Part shown: positions 28,438 through 37,297 of the stretch, in pieces | Layout: each line of letters begins with the position of its first letter | Position numbering within the stretch: the stretch's first letter is position 1 | Assembly: GCA_030065175.1 (NCBI GenBank) | Contig: JASJDH010000007.1 | Span: 1 to 55,801, forward strand | DNA length: 55,801 nucleotides | DNA from: Leptolyngbyaceae cyanobacterium MO_188.B28 | GTDB taxonomy: Bacteria > Cyanobacteriota > Cyanobacteriia > Phormidesmidales > Phormidesmidaceae | Reading direction: 5' to 3' | Notes under the pieces: generated by a model | Databases searched by the model: none | The model's input: only the letters and a program-made list of their open reading frames with translations | What the model was told of the DNA's origin: nothing | Translations under genes and position numbers: made by a program

Positions 28438-28455
28438 TAGGGCTTACTCTGACAT

Positions 28456-30461
28456 TCACTGTGTTGGGACTGGCCATAGATTTAACCGAATATCTTCCCC
28501 CAGTAGGGTTTGAAAAGGTCCCGCGACTAAAGAATCTGTGGGGATCGGCTGACCCCAGAAATCTTGGTCTACGCCTGCCACGGGCGGCGGATGTAAGCGT
28601 TGGAAGGGGGCGTCGCTACTTAATTCCAGAAATAATCCTCGGGCGGCGAAGTTTATGCTCCGTTTGGCGATCGCGCCGTTCTCAACATCCCCTGTATGGA
28701 TTTCAGGTGAAACGCTGTGTTCATCATTGCCGGTGATCATCCGCCACAGATCTAAGGTCAGGTAGGGCTGATCCGCCCAAGTATTGAGGTTTGGGCGTTG
28801 CTCTGCTGGAACCTGGCGGCTGTCTAGCGCTTTACGGAAGGCGTTTGTCAGTTGAGTCTGGTCAATTCGTCCTTCACTCGTATTCAGGACAAATCGATTG
28901 AAGCCCAAGCCTTCCCAGCGCCATTGGGTTCCATTGATCAGCAGGTTGTAATCGGATTGGTTGTCAAAGGCCTGTTCAGACGGGAGGGGCAAGCTAATGT
29001 GCCCCCGATAGTTATCGACAAACACGTTGTTGTAGATGCGTTGGTGGGATGTAGAGACTGGCTCGCGCTCTCCAGCGGCGTTGGTAAATTGGCGATCGCT
29101 GACGGTGCGCATATACACCCCAAAATGGGTGTTGGCGTAGAGTAAGTTGTGGGCCAGGGTGACGCCGGAAGCGTCGTGGGTGTAGATGCCGTCTCCCAGT
29201 CTGGTGTATGCGATCGCATTGTTGTCCACCAGAATGGGACCGCCCCCCATCTCCACGAAAATGCCCGCCCCCTGATTATTCACCAGCACATTCCGGCTAA
29301 CGCGGGAATTTCGGTAGACATTGTCCAGCCAAATGCCGAAGGCGTCGTTGTCGCGCAGCAAATTGCCTTCAATCCGGCCATCAATGAACTTATGCACTTT
29401 AATGCCGCCGGTTTCGGGCGCGGTCCAACCCAGCCGATTGTTGCGTTCAATGCGGTTGCCGATGATGGCTGTCCCAGTTTGCTTCCAACCGGCAATGCCG
29501 CAGCAGCCATTATCGCTAATGACATTGCGGCGAATTTGGTGATAGCCTGCCCCTCTGGCGTAGGTTGGTCCCCCTCGATATCGTATCTGCCTTCGCTGCC
29601 GCAATCCAGGCCGAGGGATTTGGCGTAGCGAATGACATTATCTTCGATCACCCAATGATGGCCGCTCCGGGTGCTGACTGCTCCGGCTTGGGGCGAATCT
29701 TTACTGGCCCAGAACCCAGACGGAAACTGGTTAGCGGCGTGTTCAAAAATAAACCCTTTGACCTGAATGTATCCCAGTCCCCGGATATGGGGGGCGAAAT
29801 TGCGATCGCGCACGGTCACTTCAACCAGTCGAGATAGGGGGGGAGTTGGGGCGTCGGGAAAGTGAACGTAGAGGCGATCGGCGTCGGCGTTGATCATCCA
29901 GGTATTGGCCGTTGCTCGTAACTGGGCCATCGAATCGACTTCGGTTACGGGGCGCCCGTCGATAAAAACCTGTCCCAGGGTAAAGTCGCCGCTCATGCGT
30001 TTGAGTCGGATGCGGTAGGGGTTATCGTCGCCGAACCAGGCAGGGTCAAGCACGCCAGTGTAGACGTTATCGGCGCCTGCAAGAGGTTTAGGGTCCAGCG
30101 TCCAGATTTCTGACCCCTTGACGATGACCTGTTCGCCTGGGGCGGCCTGATAGGTAATCGGGCGGTTGGGCTCGCCGCCGCGAGCGGGGGTTACCCGTTC
30201 GCGGTAAATGCCTGCCCTGACCCAGACGGTGTCTCCGGGGCCAGCCAGCTCAGCGGCGTGGGAAATGGTCTTGAAGGGGTGGGTGTCGGTTCCGTCGCCT
30301 TGGTCGGATGCGTTGGGATGGGTTTGATTGACGACCCAGATGCGGGAGTCAGTGGGCGGGGATTCTGTGCTGTGATGTTTGGCTGTACCGACGGTTGCTA
30401 TTAACAACAGAACGAGGAGGCAGGGGGAGAGGAGTTTGGCGGCAAGGCGGATTGGATGCAT
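28456..30461 (-). pseudogene. Exported right-handed beta-helix protein, single frameshift
   Basis: Two overlapping frames encode successive halves of one protein. The first half starts at ATG 30461 (signal peptide LLSPCLLVLLLIATVGTA) and runs through HPFKTISHAAELAGPGDTVWVRAGIY, a typical opening of pectate-lyase-like beta-helices, to EGDQPTPEG near 29555. The second half, in another frame, continues with GYHQIRRNVISDNGCCGIAG and a ladder of repeated N..(V/I)..N turns to the stop at 28456. Adding one G to the G4 run at 29550-29553 joins them smoothly (PTPEG-AGYHQ), so a one-base deletion or a sequencing error there is the simplest explanation; the G5 run at 29570-29574 is the alternative. If intact it would be about 670 residues, a secreted carbohydrate-active or surface protein. 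Repeat DNA abuts the start codon and no ribosome site is visible. Confidence 0.8.
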
Positions 30462-30600
30462 GGGATGGGGAAGATGGGGGAGATGGGGAAGATAGGGAGG
30501 CAGAGGGAGTAGGGGAGGAAGGAAGGTATGTAGTGCGCAATTTATTGCGTTTTGGGGAAGATAGGGGAGATAGGGAGGATGGGAAGGCGGGGGAAGAGAA
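30413..30600. repeat. Purine-rich degenerate repeats (GGGGAGATGG / GGGAAGATAGG)
   Basis: Irregular tandem runs of GGGGA, GATGGGG and GGAAGATAGGG on the plus strand. They overlap the signal-peptide end of the beta-helix gene and fill its upstream region. They occupy the place where a ribosome site would be expected, which may have affected expression of that gene. Confidence 0.65.
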
Positions 30601-30839
30601 TCAATGCCCACGCGTCTTATGTCTGCGCTCCACTGGGCGCTGTCTATATAAAGAAGCAGCTTTTCATTACCCAATTCCGCAGGTAATCGCTAGAGTCTGA
30701 TTCTGGCGAGATCGCGATCAGTTATATATCTTGGGTCGGCTCGGTTCCTCTCTTGGGAAAGTTTGTAAGTCTGCTACTGGGGCGACTACTTGGTGACTGG
30801 AAAGGGTGAGGATCCGGTGAAAACCTGCGCGGGGAGGCG

Positions 30840-30872
30840 AGATCCCGGGGTTCTTGAAGAACCCCGGGATCT
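30840..30872. repeat. 33-bp perfect palindrome
   Basis: AGATCCCGGGGTTCTT and its exact complement flank a single central G. It lies 10 bp past the stop of the orphan WD40 frame and has no T-run. Such hairpins are common dispersed repeats in filamentous cyanobacteria; it could stabilise mRNA 3' ends. Confidence 0.75.
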
Positions 30873-30882
30873 GGGGGAAAAT

Positions 30883-31591
30883 CTACCCCTCCCTTGCCGG
30901 AATGCCACAAAGCCGCCGCTCCTCATCCGTCACCTTGGGATTTGTGGTGAGATAGTCCCGCAGCCAATGGCAGCCTCGCACTAAGAGATCATCTAGATCA
31001 AAGTTCCACAACCGCACCGTTCCATCGGCGCCAGCCGAGGCGACGGTCTCCCCATCCGGGCTGAAACTCACGCTCAAGACACGACCGCTGTGCCCTTCCA
31101 GGGTTTCCACAGATGATCCGTCCCGGCTCCACAACCGCACCGTCCCATCCTCGCCAGCCGAGGCGACGGTCTCCCCATCCGGGCTGAAACTCACGCTCAA
31201 GACACGACCGCTGTGCCCTTCCAGGGTTTCCACAGGCTGCCCGTCCCAGCTCCACAACCGCACCGTCCCATCCTCGCCAGCCGAGGCGACGGTCTCCCCA
31301 TCCGGGCTGAAACTCACGCTCCTGACCCAACCGCTGTGCCCTTCCAGGGCTTCCACAGGCTGTCCGTCCCGGCTCCACAACCGCACTGTCCCATCTTCGC
31401 CAGCCGAGGCGACGGTCTCCCCATCCGGGCTGAAACTCACGCTCAAGACACTACCGCTGTGCCCTTCCAGGGTTTCCACAGGCGATCCGTCCCGGCTCCA
31501 CAACCGCACCGTCCCATCGTAGCCAGCCGAGGCGACGGTCTCCCCATCCGGGCTGAAATTCACGCTACTGACAAAGACCGGGAGATTTGGC
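30883..31591 (-). pseudogene. Orphan WD40-repeat C-terminal segment
   Basis: An open frame of about 235 codons with no proper start (nearest GTG at 31563, inside the first repeat), beginning immediately after an in-frame TGA. It encodes about five WD40 repeats of 42 residues, each close to SFSPDGETVASAGEDGTVRLW. The tail LDDLLVRGCHWLRDYL...RRLCG is the usual C-terminus of cyanobacterial nSTAND1-WD40 proteins. The repeats are nearly identical at DNA level. It lies just after the stop of the nSTAND1-TIR-CHASE2 gene but in another frame, so it is either a leftover from an ancestral longer gene or the end of a replaced neighbour. An expressed stand-alone propeller is unlikely with five blades and no start. 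Confidence 0.7.
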
Positions 31592-31606
31592 TTTCAATCC
31601 GTCTTG

Positions 31607-34600
31607 TCAATTGCCAGCCAAACCCTTTACAGGTGATTTCCTTTCTGAGGCAATCAGGGAGTTTGGAGATGATGCAGGTCGGAAGGCAGTGTACATCAAA
31701 ACGACACTAGTTCCTAGAAGCGATAAGGCGCTTGGAACCAATGGAATCCAACCTGCTTGAATCATCAAGGCAAAACAAATAAGGTATAAGCCTCCAAGAG
31801 CAATCCCAACTGCTACTAATACAACATATCGTCGTCGCCAGGAAGTCAAGGTAAGTATACCTCCCACCAAAGACCAGCCCAAAATCCAGAGTGCCTCTAT
31901 CCCTTGAGGCCAAACCCATAAAAGTGGTCGTTCATCTAAAACAGCACTGATAAGCTGACTGATCATGTGGGCTTGAATAAATACTCCTGCTAATTGTTCT
32001 TGAGGTCCAGTACCGTAGGGAGTAGGCCAGTAATCGACAACACTTGATGTAGCAGTTACGCCGATTAAGACAATCCGATCCTTGAAAGTCTCCTTCGGGA
32101 GCCGCTCATTTAGAACCTCTTCCAGCTTGACTGTCCTAAAACTGTCTCTAGATTTACCTTTCTTATAAGCACGATAGTTGAGCAAAATTTGGTAACCACC
32201 GTTATCTAGAAGTTGATAACCACCGGTAAAAATTTCAAGGCGCTCAAAAACTTTACCGTCGATTTGTAATGGACCGTCTGCAATCAGTGGATTACTATAC
32301 TGAATTCTTCCTCCTAACTGCAATTCTAAATAGCGTTTTGCAATTAGAAGACTAAAAGCGGACTTTGAATGGCAGGCGGAATCATCAATTTTCTCTGGAC
32401 TCATCATTAAGAGGTGACGGCGAATGACTCCATCTTTATCTTCTACTAAGTCACTGAAACCTACACGCTCTGCTTGAACTTCAGGTGGGGGAGCAATGCC
32501 GATTGCTGTCACGTTACCTTGAGCGTCCGTCTCAGCAACTTTGCATAAGGAAAAAAGACGATTATTGTTTTTCAGACGAGTTTCTAAATCCGGTTGACTT
32601 GCCGAATAATTGCGGTAGATATCTAAGCCAATGAGTCGTGGCTGATACTGTTCCAACTTATCTAAGAGGCTGTTTAGAGAGATATCTGACAAGCTCCCTA
32701 TAGGCCTTTCACCTTTTTTTATTTGAGCGTGGATATCATCTTCGGCAATCTCTACGATCAGAAAGCGATCATCTGGCCCTTCACTAGGCCGTAGCCGCAT
32801 CAACCAGTCGAAGGCAGCCAGTTCCAAAGGTTGTAAGATTCCTAGAAAACGGATAATAAGCACTAGAAAAGTTACAAATGTACCGGTTAGGAGCACCCTG
32901 CGCCGTTTGGGCTTATGGTAGATAACAGCCTTTTTAAGTTCCCGCTCAGCCGTTTGGAGATACTTTTCAGTTTGCTGATGCGATGCCTCGGCCTCGCTTA
33001 ATTGCTTCTGTAGTTGTTGGCTGGCAAAGATATACTCTTTGTGCAAGTTTGTTGCTATAGGGGATTTTCGGCGATTTCTTGCGAGCCATTGCTCTGAAGC
33101 TTCTAAGTCCTTACCGTGTAGCAGGAAGCTCTGGTCGCGCTCTGCGTCATCCCACTCAATAGCTCGAACAAGCAGGCGAGTATGGGTACGGACGTATTCT
33201 AAATCTGTATCAATGGCCTTGACTAGGGCTTGGAAGGCGCGTTCAAAGTTGTCCTGCTCTCGGAAAAATAGCCAGTTAAGTCTAGATAAGGCAGGATGAA
33301 CCTGCCTTGTCTGAAATCCATCTCGCCGCACAATCGGTATCAGTCGCTTATTTTGGCTAGCAGCGTGATCGATTTCCCGGTAGCAGACTTCAGAGACTAC
33401 AGAATCAGGACTGATGACAAATATGAAAGTATTAGCCACTTCAATGCCTGCCTTAATTTCATCCCACCAGATAGATGTAGACGGAATATTTTGCCAATCC
33501 ACCCAAACCTCATAATTCCTCCGCCTTAGCTCATCGCTCAGGATTTGGACAAATTCTTGATCCTTAGGTGCATAGGAAATAAAAGTGTCTTTCCCGTAAG
33601 ATCTCCCGCGGCCGTAAAACTCAATTTCATTGATTTTTTGTTGAGTGTGTTCACTGGTAGTCGGCAATTTAAGCAACTCTCTTTCACCTACTAAAGGCGA
33701 TCTCACTTGTTCTCTACCTACTTGTTCTCTACCTAGATATTGTTGTGGTTGATCATATTCACTGTCATCTAGAAAAGCTTTGACAAGGTCAAAATCAGCA
33801 GAAGTGAAACGCTTAGCCCAGGCTGCATTAGGTTGGTACTGTTCAAACCATATCTGTGTACGTTCTAATTCTGGATTCTGCAGAAAACCCGTCTCTCCCC
33901 TTTCGTGCATAGTTGCCGTTTCAGCCAAACGGCGGTATCTCTGGGCCGACTCAGCCTCCTCAATCATCCAATCTTTCAATCGCCTCCAAATCCGTATCAA
34001 GCTCTCATGGGAAATATCCAATACTGTCTCTTCATCCAAATAGGTCCCAGCAGGGGGCATTAAAAACGATTCCCCAGATCCCCGGAACGATTCAACAATG
34101 TCTATCACCTCTTCAGATTCTGCCTCTGTCACCGCACAGACTTCGCTGAGCCTAGTCGGTTGGCGAACTTCACGATTATCAGAACCTGTATACGTAAGGC
34201 GTTTGAACAACTTCTCGGCAATTTCTCGGCAACGCTCATTGGGGAGTTGCTCATAAATTTCGTCTGCATGTCGAGAAAGGGCGTTGAACGTACCGCCGAT
34301 TGCATCGTAGTGCTTTAAATCAATCGGTTCTCCTACGGCATGATTCTCAGCCCAGTAATCCCAAGCTCGCATTAGAGCATGCTGCAGAATTGGTAACTGG
34401 TCAGGATCTTCGCCAATATCGTTCAGCAGCCGATTCACCAATTGCGGAGTGATCTCGCCACCCTCCACCGCCACAGGACCCATAATAGCGCTGCGTCGCT
34501 GATCACGGGTCATCCTTGGGATCAGATACTGACTGTCATTCAGTGTTTCTGGTAAATCTCTAAATTGAGTACAGTCTCCCAGAAAGTCCGATCTCATCGT

Positions 34601-35179
34601 CAATACAACATAAATCGGTATGTCCTTTTGTTTTTGGGCCGCCTCTAGTAGGAGTTTGACAAAAGCAGCGGCTTCATCAGTTAAATCCTTTTGGGCAATG
34701 CTCTGTTTGAAGCGAAATAACTCCTCAAACTGATCAACTACGATCAGCAGGTTTTCGTTGGATACTAGATTTGCCTGCCGGATAACTTCCACCAACCCTA
34801 AAGAACTGCGTCGCAAAATAGTTTCAATTACCAGAGTCCGAATAGCCTTTTCCTCATCAGTTGTTCCTAAAGCCTCCGGCTGAGTAAGTGAGTTCGCTAG
34901 ATTGCCAATCGGATTATCCCCCGGACGAAAAATCGCCACTCGCCAGCTAGAGCCGACCTTAGTCATAGAACCGCTGTAAAGAGACGGCAATAGTCCTGCT
35001 CGTACTAAAGAAGACTTGCCACTGCCTGAAATCCCCACCACTGCCAAAAAACGATTACGCTTCAATCGAACCAAAAGTTCATCCGTCAGACCTTCCCGGC
35101 CAAAAAAGAGATGCTCTTCACCTAGCTCAAATGGCCTTAGCCCTGGAAACGGATTCTCTCGGACTTGAGTTTGCGTCAT
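31607..35179 (-). CDS. nSTAND1 NTPase - TIR - CHASE2 membrane protein
   Basis: 1190 residues. Residues 9-470 are an nSTAND1 NTPase module: the FPGLRPFE..EEHLFFGRE entry, Walker A GISGSGKS (49-56), Walker B LLIVVDQFEE (144-153), LTMRSDFL, and HESLIRIWRRL at the end of the helical part. Residues 529-650 are a TIR domain with DTFISYAPKD and VVSEVCYREID; Glu602 sits where NAD-cleaving TIRs have their catalytic Glu. A coiled coil follows (about 720-750), a membrane segment (762-780), an extracytoplasmic CHASE2 domain (785-1080), and three C-terminal membrane segments (1087-1164). The start codon overlaps the stop of the upstream TIR gene (TAATG), implying translational coupling. STAND and TIR proteins usually act in pathogen defence or cell death; the CHASE2 sensor replaces the usual WD40 propeller. 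The function here is inferred, not shown. Confidence 0.88.
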   Translation of the reverse strand: MTQTQVRENPFPGLRPFELGEEHLFFGREGLTDELLVRLKRNRFLAVVGISGSGKSSLVRAGLLPSLYSGSMTKVGSSWRVAIFRPGDNPIGNLANSLTQPEALGTTDEEKAIRTLVIETILRRSSLGLVEVIRQANLVSNENLLIVVDQFEELFRFKQSIAQKDLTDEAAAFVKLLLEAAQKQKDIPIYVVLTMRSDFLGDCTQFRDLPETLNDSQYLIPRMTRDQRRSAIMGPVAVEGGEITPQLVNRLLNDIGEDPDQLPILQHALMRAWDYWAENHAVGEPIDLKHYDAIGGTFNALSRHADEIYEQLPNERCREIAEKLFKRLTYTGSDNREVRQPTRLSEVCAVTEAESEEVIDIVESFRGSGESFLMPPAGTYLDEETVLDISHESLIRIWRRLKDWMIEEAESAQRYRRLAETATMHERGETGFLQNPELERTQIWFEQYQPNAAWAKRFTSADFDLVKAFLDDSEYDQPQQYLGREQVGREQVRSPLVGERELLKLPTTSEHTQQKINEIEFYGRGRSYGKDTFISYAPKDQEFVQILSDELRRRNYEVWVDWQNIPSTSIWWDEIKAGIEVANTFIFVISPDSVVSEVCYREIDHAASQNKRLIPIVRRDGFQTRQVHPALSRLNWLFFREQDNFERAFQALVKAIDTDLEYVRTHTRLLVRAIEWDDAERDQSFLLHGKDLEASEQWLARNRRKSPIATNLHKEYIFASQQLQKQLSEAEASHQQTEKYLQTAERELKKAVIYHKPKRRRVLLTGTFVTFLVLIIRFLGILQPLELAAFDWLMRLRPSEGPDDRFLIVEIAEDDIHAQIKKGERPIGSLSDISLNSLLDKLEQYQPRLIGLDIYRNYSASQPDLETRLKNNNRLFSLCKVAETDAQGNVTAIGIAPPPEVQAERVGFSDLVEDKDGVIRRHLLMMSPEKIDDSACHSKSAFSLLIAKRYLELQLGGRIQYSNPLIADGPLQIDGKVFERLEIFTGGYQLLDNGGYQILLNYRAYKKGKSRDSFRTVKLEEVLNERLPKETFKDRIVLIGVTATSSVVDYWPTPYGTGPQEQLAGVFIQAHMISQLISAVLDERPLLWVWPQGIEALWILGWSLVGGILTLTSWRRRYVVLVAVGIALGGLYLICFALMIQAGWIPLVPSALSLLGTSVVLMYTAFRPASSPNSLIASERKSPVKGLAGN

Positions 35180-36717
35180 TACGCCATCCCCTCCTGATTC
35201 GATTGAAGCTTATTGAGAAACGGCTGCAGCACCTCCGAAGAGAAAGCGTCAAACCCCTTCATCACCAAAACATCCGGGTTGTCATAGGCCCGCTTCCGAG
35301 CAGTGGCCGGGGCCACCACATAAATTCCCTTCGCCAGCAGCGGTTTGGCTTGGGCGTATCCCGCCACCTTCCTAAGGGCGCTGAGCCGCCGTTGCAACCA
35401 CAGCTCATTGCCGTGGCCATAGTAAATCAGGGCGCTGTCACACAGTTTTAGCCCGTCATCCACAAAACTAGCCACCCCATCACTGTCAAAATTCGGTAGC
35501 AGCACTTCATACCCCGCGTCCTCCAACGACTCGTAGAGCGCCTCCAGCTGCTCGCTGTCTAAATCCTGCTCGTCACAATCCAGATAGATCCGCAGGTTTT
35601 CCGATCCGGCGCTAGCCTCCAGGGACTGGGCGGGAGGAGACTTGGGCTGGGTCAGCATATCCAGAATCACCGTCTTGAGTTCCTCTAAGGGAACCTGCAG
35701 CACTTCGGCGCCCTGTTGCGCCTCCGCCGTATTGAGCAGTTGATTCACCAAAGTTTGCTGACGCAGATCGGTTGAGGCGGGGAGACCCGGCGGTAGCCAT
35801 ATCAATCGGGAGAACAGCTTTTCGGGTTGGTGTTCTGCTGCCAATTGGTTCTGTAGAGCAATCACGGACTGATCGGTCCCCTCCGGCACAAAGCCATAAT
35901 TCTCACCGATTAGGTGAATGGACAGGCGGCACTGTTGCAACTGCTCCCGCACCACAGCGTACAGGTCAGGTGCGTTCAAAGGCAGCGATTGATGCGGCAG
36001 CACGCGATACCCCCGTTCCTCAAACTCGCGTCGGATCGTTTCCCGGGCCTCCTGCAGATCCAAGGTGGTGAGAGCTAAATAGATGGTTTTGTCGGCAGTG
36101 GGAGGAGCATCAGCCGAGGCGCCCGACACTAAATCTGAAGACTGGGTGGAGTATTTCTGAATTTCCTTCAGCAGCTTGGTAATTTCCTTGGCCAGATCAG
36201 ACACCCTGAGTAAGAACCGGCGCTTGGCCTCCTCCCCAAACTCCACTCGAAATTCCCGGAAAGATTCCGTAGACGGGTCGGTTTCAAAAAACTGACATCC
36301 CAACTGCTCTTTCAAATCATCTAGGGCGTCGGGATACTCGTCCCGATCCACCGGCCATTTCTCCACTTTGAAAATCCGCGATTTATTGGCGATGCGATCT
36401 AACCCCGCCTGCTTAATCGCGTCATTGAATCGCTGCAACTCTCGAATGCACCATTCCGACTGCACATATCGGGGCGACAGCACCGAGACTAAAACAGCGG
36501 CCTGCAGCAGATTTTCAATAATTTCATCGGCGAAAATTGTATTGCTTTCCAGCCTGCGATCGCGCCATATCTTCGGCTTCCGACCCAAATACTCCCCTAG
36601 AAAGGCGTCCAGGCAGGTATGAAAATTAGACACCCAGCCTTGGGTGCGATCGTCCAGCGGCAGCGGAGCATTATCCAAATGGGCGTAGCTGATAAAGATG
36701 TCGTTCTCAAAATCCAT
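35179..36717 (-). CDS. TIR domain - DUF4062-like - TIR-like protein
   Basis: 512 residues. Residues 5-175 are a TIR domain: NDIFISYAHLD, PKIWRDRRL, then SPRYVQSEWCIRELQRF, with Glu93 in the catalytic position of NAD-hydrolysing TIRs. Residues 211-340 resemble DUF4062 (IYLALTTLDLQEARETIRREF, then LIGENYGFVPEG), a Rossmann-like domain found in STAND conflict proteins. Residues 375-505 form a third, TIR-like or nucleoside-deoxyribosyltransferase-like fold (RIYLDCDEQD, SALIYYGHGNELWL). No membrane segment, so cytosolic. It is the first gene of a two-gene operon, sharing the TAATG junction with the nSTAND1-TIR-CHASE2 gene, which suggests that the two proteins work in fixed ratio. No clear ribosome site is seen before ATG 36717. 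Confidence 0.85.
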   Translation of the reverse strand: MDFENDIFISYAHLDNAPLPLDDRTQGWVSNFHTCLDAFLGEYLGRKPKIWRDRRLESNTIFADEIIENLLQAAVLVSVLSPRYVQSEWCIRELQRFNDAIKQAGLDRIANKSRIFKVEKWPVDRDEYPDALDDLKEQLGCQFFETDPSTESFREFRVEFGEEAKRRFLLRVSDLAKEITKLLKEIQKYSTQSSDLVSGASADAPPTADKTIYLALTTLDLQEARETIRREFEERGYRVLPHQSLPLNAPDLYAVVREQLQQCRLSIHLIGENYGFVPEGTDQSVIALQNQLAAEHQPEKLFSRLIWLPPGLPASTDLRQQTLVNQLLNTAEAQQGAEVLQVPLEELKTVILDMLTQPKSPPAQSLEASAGSENLRIYLDCDEQDLDSEQLEALYESLEDAGYEVLLPNFDSDGVASFVDDGLKLCDSALIYYGHGNELWLQRRLSALRKVAGYAQAKPLLAKGIYVVAPATARKRAYDNPDVLVMKGFDAFSSEVLQPFLNKLQSNQEGMA

Positions 36718-36779
36718 CCCGGCAGCGCTTTAAACCTGAAATAGGGGCATCAGTTGTAGATCCAGTCATTTATGGGTAT

Positions 36780-36912
36780 CAACTTAAACCGGGAAATTCT
36801 GACGGGGCAGGAAGTCAGAAGTCAGAAGTCAGTCAGGAACTGGATTCTGTCTCCTGTCTCCTGTCTCCTGCCTCCTGTATTCCTTCTTACTGGATTGTCC
36901 CGCTTTAAGTTG
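36780..36912. mobile_element. MITE-like element with 15-bp terminal inverted repeats
   Basis: CAACTTAAACCGGGA (36780-36794) matches the reverse complement of TCCCGCTTTAAGTTG (36898-36912) at 14 of 15 positions. Between them lie AGTCAG- and CTCCTGT-type short tandem repeats. A related internal core (TCAGAAG.CAGTCAGGA then ATTCTGTCTCCTG) recurs at 44420-44500. It carries no transposase, and no target duplication is evident. Confidence 0.55.
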
Positions 36913-37197
36913 GAGCCCTCACTCACTAGACCGATGGATTTGCGAATCCCAGCAATATCCACATCAGTGATAACCGCAGATTAACCAGGAGAGCAATATC
37001 CATATATATTTCTACATCCGTAAGCCAATCAATTCCCCTCTCTCCCCCCCTTCTGTAGGGTGAGTTAGGCGGTTAGCTTTTCCCGCAACATACCCCATAT
37101 TTAACCATCCGCCGTAACGCACCAACCTCCTTCTGGAGACCACTCAATAATGATAATGATGCGTTACGGCGTAATCACGAACTTATGGAGCCTGGAA

Positions 37198-37297
37198 AGC
37201 CCTCACCCCCAACCCCTCTCCCGGAGGGCGAGGGGAGCTGATCCACCCTCTTACTCTCTTGTTCCCTCTCCCCTCGGGACAGGGCTAGGGTGAGGGC
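37198..37297. repeat. 100-bp palindromic repeat bounded by AGCCCTCACCC
   Basis: AGCCCTCACCC (37198) and GGGTGAGGGCT (ending 37297) bound an imperfect palindrome with CCTCTCCC/GGGAGAGG-type internal arms. This CCCTCACCC..CCCTCTCCC pattern is a well-known dispersed intergenic palindrome in bacteria, including cyanobacteria. Confidence 0.75.

Noticed and set aside
30998-31378. Alternative minus-strand frame through the WD40 repeats
   Set aside because: Repeat units of 126 bp keep every frame open; only the frame with the SFSPDG pattern is protein-like.
31213-31710. Plus-strand open frame of 165 codons across the WD40 repeats
   Set aside because: Repetitive peptide produced by reading the WD40 repeats in antisense; no start signal.
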